Notes: generated from the sequence alone by a model not told the origin. DNA of 64,000 nt from Palsa-504 sp963756575 (GCA_963756575.1 CAVWOM010000005.1:186001-250000); one strand, 5' to 3'. Positions 37,649 to 46,008 are shown, counted from the stretch's first letter. Made by a program: numbers and translations.

Positions 37649-39115
37649 ATGACGAACCCCGACGAGGCGGCGGCCGGCCGTCCGGTGCTGCTACGCGGCG
37701 GCACCGTGCTCACCATGGACGACGCGCACACCGTCCTGACCGGCGCCGACGTGCTGGTGACCGGGGACACGATCGCCGCGGTGGGCCCGCACCTGGAGGC
37801 GCCGGAGGGCGCGCTCGTCATCGACGCGAGCGGCGGCATCGTGATGCCCGGGATGATCGACACGCACCGGCACATGTGGCAGACGGCGATGCGCGCGTAC
37901 GGCGCGGACTGGACGCTGACCCAGTACTTCGTCTGGAACTACCTGGAGCACGGCCGCAAGTTCCGCCCGCAGGACATCGCCGCGGGCAACCTCGCCTCGG
38001 CCTGGGAATCTCTCGAGGCCGGCGTGACCACCACCGTGGACTGGTCGCACAACCTGCACACGCCCGACCACGCCGAGGCCGCCCTCGACGCGCTGCGCTC
38101 GGTGCCCGGCCGGTTCGTCCTGGCCTACGGCAACATCCAGGCCGGCCCCTGGGAGTGGACCGCCGATCCGGACGTCCGCTCGTTCTTCAGCCGCCACGCC
38201 GCCGATGACATGCTCTGGTACCAGCTCGCCTTCGACGTCACCGGCGACCCGGCCTTTCCCGAGAAGCCCGCCTTCGAGGCCGCCCGCGAGCTCGGCCTGC
38301 CGGTCACCACCCACGCCGGGGTGTGGGGCGCCACCAACGACGACGGCATCCGGCTGATGCACGAGAACGGGTTCATGGGTCCGGAGACCGTCTACGTGCA
38401 CGCGGCCACCCTGAGCACCGACTCCTACCAGCGCATCGCGGCCACCGGGGGCACCATCTCGGTGTCGACCGAGTCCGAGCAGAGCGCGGGGCAGGGCTAC
38501 CCGCCTACCTGGCAGGTCCGCCGCCACGGTATCCCGGTCGCGCTGTCCATGGACACCAGCGTCTGGTGGAGCGGTGACCTGTTCTCCGCCATGCGCAGCA
38601 CGCTCGGCGCCGACCGGTCCCGCGAGCACCTCGAGGCGCACATGAAGGGCGAGACCGTCACCCACCACAAGCTGCGCGCCGAGCACGTCGTCGACTGGGC
38701 CACCCGGGGCGGCGCCCGGGCCCTGGGCCGCGACGACCTCGGCCGCCTGGAGCCCGGTAAGAAGGCCGACGTGGTGCTGATCAAGAACGACGCCTCCCCG
38801 GTGTCGTTCCCGCTGGTCAACCCGTACGGCCACGTCGCCTTCCAGGCCCAGCGCGGGGACGTGCACACCGTCCTGGTGAACGGGCGGGTGGTCAAGCACG
38901 AGAACCGGCTGGCCGGGGCCGACCTCGCCGCGGTGCGCCGCGCCGTCGAGGACACCGTCGGCTACCTGCGGTCCGAGCTCGGCGAACAGGCCTGGGCGGC
39001 CGGCATGAACCCGGACCTGCCGACGAACGAGGTGCTGGACAACCCGTACCAGTACACCGGGTACAAGTCCGAGTCCACCCATGGGGCGCGCGGCAGCCTG
39101 TTCGGCGAGGAGTAG
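37649..39115 (+). CDS. Amidohydrolase family protein (TRZ/ATZ, cytosine-deaminase-like)
   Basis: A 488-residue metal-dependent hydrolase of the chlorohydrolase/deaminase branch. Seen: VLLRGGTVLTMDDAHTVL and ADVLVTGDTIAAVGPH at the start, first metal motif MPGMIDTHRHMWQTAM (near 70), later His in TTHAGVWGA and YVHAATLS, metal-binding Asp region ALSMDTSVWWSGDL, and LGRLEPGKKADVVLI near the end. Such enzymes remove an amine or halide from a ring or N-heterocycle. Divergent from the ring-cleavage operon and followed by an IclR gene, it may do an early deaminating or dechlorinating step. GGAGG precedes the ATG. Confidence 0.9.
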   Translation: MTNPDEAAAGRPVLLRGGTVLTMDDAHTVLTGADVLVTGDTIAAVGPHLEAPEGALVIDASGGIVMPGMIDTHRHMWQTAMRAYGADWTLTQYFVWNYLEHGRKFRPQDIAAGNLASAWESLEAGVTTTVDWSHNLHTPDHAEAALDALRSVPGRFVLAYGNIQAGPWEWTADPDVRSFFSRHAADDMLWYQLAFDVTGDPAFPEKPAFEAARELGLPVTTHAGVWGATNDDGIRLMHENGFMGPETVYVHAATLSTDSYQRIAATGGTISVSTESEQSAGQGYPPTWQVRRHGIPVALSMDTSVWWSGDLFSAMRSTLGADRSREHLEAHMKGETVTHHKLRAEHVVDWATRGGARALGRDDLGRLEPGKKADVVLIKNDASPVSFPLVNPYGHVAFQAQRGDVHTVLVNGRVVKHENRLAGADLAAVRRAVEDTVGYLRSELGEQAWAAGMNPDLPTNEVLDNPYQYTGYKSESTHGARGSLFGEE

Positions 39116-39123
39116 CCCTTCCC

Positions 39124-39954
39124 ATGGCGGGACGCGGCCACGGGCCGGACTTCGTCGAGGCGCTGGCCCGCGGCCTGGACATCGTGGCCGCGTTCGGCGC
39201 GGAGCACCGCGCCATGTCGCTGAGCGAGGTGGCGGCGGCGGCCGGGCTGGCCCGGCCGACCGCCCGCCGCCTGCTGCTCACCCTGGAGGAACTGGGCTAC
39301 GTCCGCTCGTCGGCCGGGGTGTTCGAGCTGACGCCCAAGGTGATGTCCCTCGGCTTGGCCTACGTCAGCTCGCTGGGCCTGTGGGACATCGCCCGGCCGC
39401 ACCTGGCGGCGCTGGTCGCCCGGACCGGCGAGTCGTCCTCGATGGCCCAGCTCGACGGCTCCGACATCGTGTACGTAGCCCGGGTCTCGGTGCCCAAGCT
39501 GATCGCGCTGCGGGTGGAGATCGGCACCCACTTCCCGGCCGTGCAGACCTCGCAGGGCAAGGTGCTGCTCGCGGCGCTGCCCCCGGACCAGGTCGCGGCC
39601 GCGCTGGCCCAGCCCAGCCGTTCCGGGCTGCCGCCCTATATCGGCCGGCCGCCCGGCCAGCTGCGTGACGAGCTGGCCGAGATCCGGGCCCGGGGCTGGG
39701 CGCTGGCCGACGAGGAACTCGCGCCCGGGGTGCGCTCGGTGGCGGTCCCGGTCCGGGACGGGACCGGGACGGTCCGCGCCGCGATGAACGTCACCGTGCA
39801 CGCGGCCGAGACGACCACGCAGCGGCTGGTTCACGATCACCTGCCGGCGCTGCTCACCACGGCGGGCGAGATCAGCGCGGAGTGGGCGATATGGCTTTCC
39901 CGGCCGCACCTGGAAATCACCCGGCGGGCCGAGCCCGGTTCCGTGACCGCATAA
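39124..39954 (+). CDS. IclR family transcriptional regulator (PcaR/PobR-like)
   Basis: A 276-residue regulator with N-terminal winged helix (MSLSEVAAAAGLARPTARRL) and IclR effector domain (about 100-260, with AQLDGSDIVYVARVS and VRSVAVPVRDGTGTVRAAMN). It begins 8 bp after the amidohydrolase stop, so it is in the same mRNA. The family commonly controls aromatic-acid catabolism, which fits the LigA/LigB genes; palindromes at 37462 and 37611 are candidate sites. The ligand is probably an aromatic acid or its product. Confidence 0.92.
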   Translation: MAGRGHGPDFVEALARGLDIVAAFGAEHRAMSLSEVAAAAGLARPTARRLLLTLEELGYVRSSAGVFELTPKVMSLGLAYVSSLGLWDIARPHLAALVARTGESSSMAQLDGSDIVYVARVSVPKLIALRVEIGTHFPAVQTSQGKVLLAALPPDQVAAALAQPSRSGLPPYIGRPPGQLRDELAEIRARGWALADEELAPGVRSVAVPVRDGTGTVRAAMNVTVHAAETTTQRLVHDHLPALLTTAGEISAEWAIWLSRPHLEITRRAEPGSVTA

Positions 39955-40047
39955 GTAGGTTAACGGCGTTCGTACGCACAAACATTCGATAGGAATTGTC
40001 GTCGGAATATGCCCGCAAGGAGGCGGTACGCACCCTCCGGAGTATTG

Positions 40048-40092
40048 ATGACACGCCGTGCGACCTGGACATATGCGAAATGGGGGCGATAA
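40048..40092 (+). CDS. Possible 14-aa leader peptide with two Trp codons
   Basis: ATG 40048 has GGAG five bases upstream and a 14-codon frame ending TAA at 40090-40092; the product would be MTRRATWTYAKWGR. A strong hairpin starts four bases later. The arrangement resembles translation- or transcription-attenuation leaders, and the two TGG codons are notable in so short a frame. It may also be chance; there is no tryptophan gene downstream. Confidence 0.35.
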   Translation: MTRRATWTYAKWGR

Positions 40093-40095
40093 AGG

Positions 40096-40152
40096 GGGAG
40101 CATTGGCGCTGAGACGACAATCCTTTGCCAGGAAGGTCACGCCAATGCTCCC
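40096..40152 (+). promoter_or_regulatory. Hairpin that would sequester the start codon of the next gene
   Basis: Perfect 13-bp arms GGGAGCATTGGCG (40096-40108) and its complement (40140-40152) with a 31-base loop. The right arm contains the ATG at 40145, and the loop holds AGGAAGG, the likely ribosome site. Folding would hide the start codon, so this looks like a translational switch, provided the gene starts at 40145. Confidence 0.55.
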
Positions 40153-40507
40153 GGAGCCGACCATACCAAGGCGGCGGCGCGCCGCCCCTGACTCGCGGAC
40201 TCAGCCGCAGCCGGGGACGATGACGCCGCTGTTCGCGGTGCCGGATAGCCCAGCGGAAATACCGCCGCCCGCTCGCCCGCCCCGGCGCGCGGCTAAGACG
40301 CCGAAGGAGACGCCCGATCTGCTGGCCGTCACCGCGGAACGGCTCCGGCGGGCGCTGGGACGCAGTTTCCTGCGCTACGGGGTGCCCGGCGACCCCGAGA
40401 TCGCCGTGCACGCCGCGATGAACGTCGTCGAGCCGGTGCTCGACGCGCGCGACACCGAGATCCTGCGGCTCAGGCGCCTGATGAGCGGTAACCCGCCGCG
40501 CCGCTAG
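40145..40507 (+). CDS. Hypothetical protein, 120 aa
   Basis: I do not recognise it. The N-terminal 60 residues are Pro/Arg-rich and probably disordered (EPTIPRRRRAAPDSRTQP); the C-terminal part from about 65 is helical and more gene-like (LLAVTAERLRRALGRSFL, AAMNVVEPVLDARDTEILRL). ATG 40145 follows AGGAAGG and is buried in the arm of a hairpin; the frame is open back to GTG 40058. It ends 23 bp before the amylosucrase-like gene and may be co-transcribed with it. Confidence 0.5.
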   Translation: MLPEPTIPRRRRAAPDSRTQPQPGTMTPLFAVPDSPAEIPPPARPPRRAAKTPKETPDLLAVTAERLRRALGRSFLRYGVPGDPEIAVHAAMNVVEPVLDARDTEILRLRRLMSGNPPRR

Positions 40508-40530
40508 GGTAGGCCCGTGACGGAAGCCCG

Positions 40531-42480
40531 GTGGTAGACAGCCCCGTGGTAGACAGCCCCGTGGTAGACAGCTCGGTGGCGGACGCGGCGCGGTCGCGGC
40601 TCGGGGCGGCGGAGGCCGACGCGTTCCTGACCCGGCTCGAGACACTGTCCTTCGACATCACCGGCCCGCTCGGCCTGCTCTACGGCGGCGTGACCGACGC
40701 CGGCCAGCTCGCCACCGAGCTGGTGCTCGACGCGCTGGCCGCGGCGGCGGCGCGCCCGCCGGAGCTGCGGCGCCTCGACCGCCGCCGGGAGATCGACCCG
40801 GCCTGGTTCCAGCGGTCCCGCATGATCGGCTACGTCTGCTACGCCGACCGGTTCGCCGGGTCGCTGCGCGGGATCGGCCAGCACCTGGACTACCTGGTGG
40901 AGCTGGGCGTCAGCTACCTGCACCTGATGCCGCTGCTGCGGCCGCGCGCGGGGGAGAGCGACGGCGGCTACGCGGTCGCCGACTACGGCCAGGTGGACCC
41001 CCGGATCGGCACCATGGATGACCTCCGGGCGCTGGCCGCCGCCCTGCACGAGCGCGGCATCGCGCTGTGCGTGGACCTGGTGCTCAACCACACCGCGCGG
41101 GAGCACGAGTGGGCCCGCAAGGCGGTGGCCGGCGAGCCCGGTTACCGCGAGCTGTACCTGATCTACCCGGACCGCACCGGGCCCGACGCCTACGAGCGCA
41201 CGCTGCCCGAGGTGTTTCCCGACATCGCGCCGGGCAGCTTCACCGAGGTACCCGGTCTCGGCTGGGTCTGGACGAGCTTCCACGAGTACCAGTGGGACCT
41301 GAACTACGCCAACCCGGCGGTGTTCCGGGCCATGCTGGGCACCATGCTCGACCTGGCCAACCGGGGCATCGACGTGCTCCGGCTGGACGCGGTCCCGTTC
41401 CTGTGGAAGCGGCTGGGCACCGACTGCCAGAACCAGCCCGAGGCGCACCTGCTGGTGCAGGCGTTCCGGGCGCTGACCCGGCTGGCCGCGCCCGGCCTGG
41501 TGCTCAAGGCCGAGGCGATCGTCAGCCCGGATCAGCTCGCCCAGTACCTGGGCGCCCACGACCGGTTCCGCCCGGAGTGCGACCTGGCCTACGACAACCA
41601 GCTCATGGTCATGCTGTGGTCGAGCCTGGCCACCCGCGACGTGCGGCTGGCCGAGCGGGCCCTGTCCCGGCGGCGGCCCGCGCCCGCGCCGACCTCCTGG
41701 GTCACCTACGTCCGCTGCCACGACGACATCGGCTGGGCGGTGTCCGACGACGACGCGGCGGCGGCCGGCGTCGACGGCTTCGCCCACCGGCGGTTCCTGG
41801 CCGGCTTCTACGCTGGCGACTTCCCCGGCTCGTTCGGCCGCGGCACCCGGTTCCAGGACAACCCGGCCACCGGCGACGCCCGCACCTCCGGCACGGCCGC
41901 GTCGCTGTGCGGCATCGAGGCGGCCCTGGACGCGGGCGACGCCGGGGCCCTCGATGCCGCCATCAGGCGCCTGGAGTCGATGTACGCCGTCGCCTTCTCC
42001 TTCGGCGGCATCCCGCTCATCTACATGGGCGACGAGCTGGCCCTGCGCAACGACCCCGGCTGGGCGGCCGAGCCGGCCCACGCGCACGACAACCGGTGGA
42101 TGCACCGCCCGCCGATGGACTGGGACGCGGCCGCCCGGCGGCACGACGAGGGCTCGCTCGAAGGCCGGATGTTCGGCGCGCTCAGCGCGCTGGCCCGGGC
42201 CCGGCGCTCGCTGCTGGCGCTGCGGGCCGGCGGCAGCACCGAGGTGCTGCCGACACCGAACCGCAGCGTGCTGGCCTACCGCCGGGTGCACCCGCGCAGC
42301 GCGCCGTTCCTGTCGCTGACCAACTTCAGCGACGTCCCCCAGTCCGCCGGCGCCGGCATCCTGGCCCGGGCCGGCCTGTACGAGCCCGTCCACGTGCACT
42401 CGAGCGCCGGCCGCCTGGACCTGTCCGACGGCGAGATCGAGCTGCCGCCCTGGGGCTTCGCCTGGGTGTCCGGCCGCTGA
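40531..42480 (+). CDS. Amylosucrase-like glycoside hydrolase (GH13)
   Basis: A 649-residue GH13 enzyme of the amylosucrase type, which would split sucrose and move glucose onto a glucan, or hydrolyse a related sugar. The four GH13 regions are visible: CVDLVLNHTA, GIDVLRLDAVPF (nucleophile Asp), LVLKAEAIVSP (acid/base Glu) and YVRCHDDIGW. FQRSRMIGYVCYADRFAG and SYLHLMPLLRPRAGESDGGY match amylosucrases. The GTG start lies in three 15-bp tandem repeats coding VVDSP, VVDSP, VVDSS, so the true start may be slightly later. No signal peptide. Confidence 0.9.
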   Translation: MVDSPVVDSPVVDSSVADAARSRLGAAEADAFLTRLETLSFDITGPLGLLYGGVTDAGQLATELVLDALAAAAARPPELRRLDRRREIDPAWFQRSRMIGYVCYADRFAGSLRGIGQHLDYLVELGVSYLHLMPLLRPRAGESDGGYAVADYGQVDPRIGTMDDLRALAAALHERGIALCVDLVLNHTAREHEWARKAVAGEPGYRELYLIYPDRTGPDAYERTLPEVFPDIAPGSFTEVPGLGWVWTSFHEYQWDLNYANPAVFRAMLGTMLDLANRGIDVLRLDAVPFLWKRLGTDCQNQPEAHLLVQAFRALTRLAAPGLVLKAEAIVSPDQLAQYLGAHDRFRPECDLAYDNQLMVMLWSSLATRDVRLAERALSRRRPAPAPTSWVTYVRCHDDIGWAVSDDDAAAAGVDGFAHRRFLAGFYAGDFPGSFGRGTRFQDNPATGDARTSGTAASLCGIEAALDAGDAGALDAAIRRLESMYAVAFSFGGIPLIYMGDELALRNDPGWAAEPAHAHDNRWMHRPPMDWDAAARRHDEGSLEGRMFGALSALARARRSLLALRAGGSTEVLPTPNRSVLAYRRVHPRSAPFLSLTNFSDVPQSAGAGILARAGLYEPVHVHSSAGRLDLSDGEIELPPWGFAWVSGR

Positions 42481-42484
42481 GCCT

Positions 42485-43718
42485 TTAGCTGGCGGCCTGG
42501 TCCAGCGGAATGCTGGTGTCGGCGAGCCGGGCCGGGTCCACCGCCTGGCCGCCGCGCACCAGGTCCTGGACCGCTTCGTTGACGTCCCAGACGTTGACGT
42601 TCATGCCGGCCAGCACCCGCCCGCCGGACAGCCAGAACGCGACGAACTCGCGCTTGTCCTTGTCGCCGCGGAAGACGACCTGGTCGTAGCCGCCAGGGGA
42701 GACGTAGCCGGAGTACTCCATGCCCAGGTCGTACTGGTCGGTGTAGAAGTACGGCACCCGGTCGTAGGAGACGTCCTGGCCCAGCATCGCCCGGGCCGCC
42801 GCCTGCGGCTGGTTCAGCGCGTTGGCCCAGTGCTCCACCCGGATGTGCCGCCCGAACAGCGGGTGGTAGGCGCTGGCGACGTCCCCGGCGGCGAAGATGT
42901 CCGCGTCGGAGGACTTCAGGCTCGCGTCCACGGTGACGCCGTTGCCGGTCTCCAGGCCCGCCGCCTCGGCCAGCTGGCTGTTCGGGGTGATCCCGACCCC
43001 GACGATCACCACGTCGGCCTCGACCCGGCTGCCGTCGGCCAGCCGCACCCCGGTGGCCCGCCCGCCGTCCGTGACGATCTCCTCGACCTGTACGCCGAAC
43101 CGCAGCTCGGCGCCGTGCTGGCGGTGCAGGTCGGCGAAGACCTGCGCGACCTCGGGCCCGAGTACCCGCAGCAGCGGCAGCTCGGCTGCCTCCAAGATGG
43201 TGACCTCGGCGCCCGCCGTGCGAGCGGCCGCGGCCGCCTCCAGCCCGATCCACCCGGCGCCGACGACCGCGACCCGGGACGCCGTTCTGGAAGGCCGCCC
43301 TGATCTGGTCGCTGTCGCCGACCCGGCGCAGGTAGAGCACGCCGTCGGCGTCAGCGCCCGGCACCGTGAGCAGGCGCGGCGCGGAGCCGGTGGCCAGCAG
43401 CAGCTTGGCGTAGCCGACCCGGCTGCCGTCGGCCAGCGTCACCTCGCGCGCCGCACGGTCGATACCGGTGACGGGGGAGCCCAGCCGCAGCTCCACCCCG
43501 TTGTCCGCGTACCAGGCCTGCGGGTGGACGAAGATCGTCTCCCGTTCGGCCTTGCCCTGCAGGTAGTCCTTGGACAGCGGCGGCCGTTCGTAGGGCCGCT
43601 CCGTCTCGTCCCCGATCAGCACGACCGGGCCGTCGAACCCTTCCGCTCGCAGGGTCTCCGCGGCTTTCGCCCCGGCCAGCCCCGCCCCCGCGATTACGTA
43701 CGCGCCGTTCTCGCTCAT
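42485..43718 (-). CDS. FAD-dependent ferredoxin reductase-like oxidoreductase with a single-base frameshift
   Basis: The N-terminal frame (from 43718) has VIAGAGLAGAKAAETLRAEG, PYERPPLSKDYLQG and LLLATGSAPRLL, the FAD domain of Rhodococcus-type ferredoxin reductases. Near 43284 the frame breaks: the NAD motif VAVVGAGWIGLEAAAAA continues in another frame through VVIVGVGITPNSQLAE, DIFAAGDVASAY and a C-terminal domain ending at 42485. Removing one base gives a normal 410-residue protein. It should pass electrons from NAD(P)H to a ferredoxin or similar partner; none is encoded nearby. The break is either a sequence error or a recent mutation. Confidence 0.82.
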
Positions 43719-43759
43719 TTCCCGTTCTCCTGTCGTGGTTGGCTATCTCCGGCATGCTC

Positions 43760-44398
43760 TCAGCTGGGCACGCCGGCCAGGGCAAAGAACTCGGCCCGGC
43801 TGCGCGGGTCCTCCCGCAGCGTCCCCAGCATGGCCGAGGTGACCGTCTTGGCGCCATGCGCCCGGACGCCGCGCAGCGTCATGCAGGAGTGCTCGGCCTC
43901 GAGCACCACGCCCACGCCGGGCGCGTCCAGCCGGGTGGCCAGGCACTCGGCCACCTGCTTGGTCAGCCGCTCCTGGACCTGCGGCCTGGCCGCGAAGTGC
44001 CCGACCACGCGGGCCAGCTTGGACAGCCCCACGATGCGCTCCCCGGGCAGGTAGCCGACGTGCGCGACGCCGGAGAACGGCAGCAGGTGATGCTCGCAGA
44101 CGGTCCGGAACGGGATCGCCCGGGCCAGCACCAGCTCGTCGTAGCCCTCGTCGTTGGCGAACGTGGTCAGCCGCAGCGGTTCCGGGCTGAACAGCTCGGC
44201 GTAGGCGCGGGCCATCCGGGCCGGCGTCTCCCGCAAGTCGTCGGAGTCCGTGTCGATCCCCAGCGCGGCCAGGAAGTCACCCGCCGCCCGGCGGGCCGCG
44301 TCGATGTCCACCCGGCCGGCGTCGTGCGCCACGTGCAGCAAGTCCACCCCGTCGAGCTCGTCGGCGGCGGCCACGTGCAGCGACGATCCCGCCGTCAC
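43760..44398 (-). CDS. folE: GTP cyclohydrolase I
   Basis: A 212-residue enzyme making 7,8-dihydroneopterin triphosphate from GTP, the first step of folate synthesis. Zinc and active-site marks: FRTVCEHHLLPFSGVAHVGY, IVGLSKLARVV, QERLTKQVAECL and EAEHSCMTLRGVRAHG. Its ATG overlaps the stop of the Cys-cluster regulator upstream (ATGA), so the two are co-translated; no other folate genes are next to it, unlike the usual folE-folP-folB-folK arrangement, suggesting a second or specially regulated copy. Confidence 0.95.
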   Translation of the reverse strand: MTAGSSLHVAAADELDGVDLLHVAHDAGRVDIDAARRAAGDFLAALGIDTDSDDLRETPARMARAYAELFSPEPLRLTTFANDEGYDELVLARAIPFRTVCEHHLLPFSGVAHVGYLPGERIVGLSKLARVVGHFAARPQVQERLTKQVAECLATRLDAPGVGVVLEAEHSCMTLRGVRAHGAKTVTSAMLGTLREDPRSRAEFFALAGVPS

Positions 44399-45210
44399 AG
44401 CTGCTCACCGCTGAGCGCCACGCAGCAGTAACCGGGCTGCGGGTCGAGGACCGGCTGCCAGCCGTCCGCCCCCAGCCCCTCGACCAGTCCCTCGATCAGC
44501 GTCAGGTTCATGCCGCAGACCACCTCCCGGTGCCGCTCCGCCAGGTGGTGGAACGGGCAGTTCCTCAGCCGGACGACTCCGCCGCCACGGCACGGCTCAT
44601 ATCCCTGCCGCGTCAGCGCGTCCTCCATGTCGCAGGCCGCTACGCTCCGCGGCCCGCCGCCAGACGCACCCCGAGCATCGCCGCCGTCGGCACCATGAGC
44701 GCCGCCGCCAGACGCACCCCGAGCATCGCCATCACCGGACGCCCCCCGAGCGCCGCCGCCAGCCGCGCCGCGACTGTCCGCCTCGGCCCGGTAGCCGTAG
44801 CCGAGTTCGGTGCCGAGCCGTCGTGCCGCCTGCCCTAGGGCGGCCCGGCTCCGGCCGCTGTCATCCGCCTCGACCGCGTGGACCAGCAGCCGCGCCGCCA
44901 GCTCGTAGGACCGGGGCGGCACGGTGACCGCGAACTCGCGGTCCGCCCGGGCGTACAGCTTGGCCGGCCGCCCGGCGCCCGGCCCGCTGCGGCCCGCCGG
45001 GCGCTGGTAGGTGGCGGCCAGCAGCCCGGATTCGGCCAGCTTGTCCAGGTGATAGACGGCCAGCGCCCGGCCCACGCCCGCCGCGGCCGCCGCCTCGTCC
45101 CGCCCCACCGGGCCGGTCTGCCGGATCACGACCTCGTACAGGCGGCGGCGCACCGGGTCGTCCAGTGTGCTGAGCGACGCCAGGTCCGGGCCGCCGGATG
45201 ACAGGCTCAC
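44395..45210 (-). CDS. HTH regulator with C-terminal Cys cluster (SufR/ArsR-like)
   Basis: A 271-residue regulator. The winged helix is near the start (LDDPVRRRLYEVVIRQTGPV, AGVGRALAVYHLDKLAESGL). The C-terminal part has RNCPFHHLAERHREVVCGMN and PGYCCV, a cysteine set like that of SufR-type Fe-S or metal sensors. Between them is an Ala/Gly/Asp-rich insert with repeated ARGAS units, matching a 27-bp exact DNA repeat at 44656-44682 and 44704-44730. It overlaps folE by 4 bp. The GTG start follows an AT-rich promoter region. A metal or redox signal controlling folE is a fair inference. Confidence 0.85.
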   Translation of the reverse strand: MSLSSGGPDLASLSTLDDPVRRRLYEVVIRQTGPVGRDEAAAAAGVGRALAVYHLDKLAESGLLAATYQRPAGRSGPGAGRPAKLYARADREFAVTVPPRSYELAARLLVHAVEADDSGRSRAALGQAARRLGTELGYGYRAEADSRGAAGGGARGASGDGDARGASGGGAHGADGGDARGASGGGPRSVAACDMEDALTRQGYEPCRGGGVVRLRNCPFHHLAERHREVVCGMNLTLIEGLVEGLGADGWQPVLDPQPGYCCVALSGEQL

Positions 45211-45270
45211 GCCCGAATTCTATCACCAAAAATATTTAATTAAAGAACGGAGCGACCCTCCCCCCGGTAA

Positions 45271-45553
45271 CCGCCCCTCCACCCCCGCAGCCGCCCCTCA
45301 ACCCCAACAGCACCCTCCACCCCAGCAGTCACCCCTCCACCCCAGTCGCTGCACCTCCACCCCAGTCACTGCCCCTCCACTCCAGCAGTGCCCTCCACTC
45401 CAGCGGCGCCCTCCACTCCAGCGGCGCCCTCCACTCCAGCAGCGCCCCTCCACTCCAGCGGCGCCCTCCACTCCAGCAGCGCCCTCCACCCCAGTCGCTG
45501 CACCTCCACTCCAGCGGCGCCCTCCACTCCAGCGGCGCCCTCCATCCCGGTAG
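45271..45553. repeat. VNTR-like array of about 18-bp units
   Basis: Many tandem copies of CCCTCCACTCCAGCGGCG and close variants, in the 489-bp gap between the Cys-cluster regulator and the ArsR gene. All six frames are open across much of it only because the unit is a multiple of three, so I do not treat it as coding. The gap 45211-45699 also holds an AT-rich stretch (TTAATTAA near 45236), palindromic copy C and the ArsR promoter. Confidence 0.85.
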
Positions 45554-45591
45554 CGGCCCCGCCGCTCCGGTCGCCGCCCCGGCCATCCGCA

Positions 45592-45639
45592 TGGAACCCG
45601 GATTTCACCGCGCCAGAGCGCATTGAAATCCCGGTTCCA
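45592..45639. repeat. 48-bp palindromic interspersed element, copy C
   Basis: Ends TGGAACC and GGTTCCA, same 48-bp length and layout as the copies at 12362 and 63444, with 32 of 48 positions equal to copy A by my count. It lies between the VNTR and the ArsR promoter. Confidence 0.65.
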
Positions 45640-45663
45640 TAGCCCGCCACCCTCGCGTATAGC

Positions 45664-45693
45664 TTGACGGTTATATGAATAGTCCGTTATATT
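45664..45693 (+). promoter_or_regulatory. Promoter of the ArsR-AHSA1 operon, probably leaderless
   Basis: TTGACG (45664-45669) and TATATT (45688-45693) are 18 bases apart, and the ATG is at 45700 with no ribosome site before it. GAATA and TATTC (45677-45693) form an inverted pair over the -10, a likely site for the ArsR protein itself. Confidence 0.6.
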
Positions 45694-45699
45694 CGCAGC

Positions 45700-45999
45700 A
45701 TGTTCGAGGTCCTGGCTGAGCCGCACCGACGGCGGATCCTGGACCTGCTGCGCGAACAGGAGCAGGCCGTCGGCGACCTGGTGTCCGCGCTGGGCATCAG
45801 CCAGCCCGGCGTGTCCAAGCACCTGCGGGTGCTGCGCGAGGCGGGCCTGGTCGAGGTCCGCAGCGACGCGCAGCGGCGCCTGTACCGGGTCCGGACCGAG
45901 CCGCTCCGCGAGATCGACGAGTGGCTGGCGCCCTACCGGGCCGCCTGGGCCGGCCGCCTCGACGCGCTGGAAGCCCATCTCGACGACATGGAAGGCTGA
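45700..45999 (+). CDS. ArsR family regulator
   Basis: A 99-residue winged-helix repressor: FEVLAEPHRRRILDLLREQE, then VSALGISQPGVSKHLRVLRE, and a charged C-terminal helix. No metal-binding ELCVCD motif is present, so it is of the non-metal subtype that is typically paired with an AHSA1/SRPBCC partner, as here: the next gene starts 9 bp later. It probably represses its own operon. Confidence 0.93.
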   Translation: MFEVLAEPHRRRILDLLREQEQAVGDLVSALGISQPGVSKHLRVLREAGLVEVRSDAQRRLYRVRTEPLREIDEWLAPYRAAWAGRLDALEAHLDDMEG

Positions 46000-46008
46000 T
46001 CGAGCCAG

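Noticed and set aside
39917..40645. Minus-strand 242-residue frame covering the leader/hairpin region
   Set aside because: Arg/Pro-rich antisense composition typical of high-GC shadow frames; overlaps the start of the GH13 gene.
45271..45553. Proline/serine-rich repeat protein coded by the VNTR
   Set aside because: Open in several frames on both strands because of the 18-bp unit; no start context.
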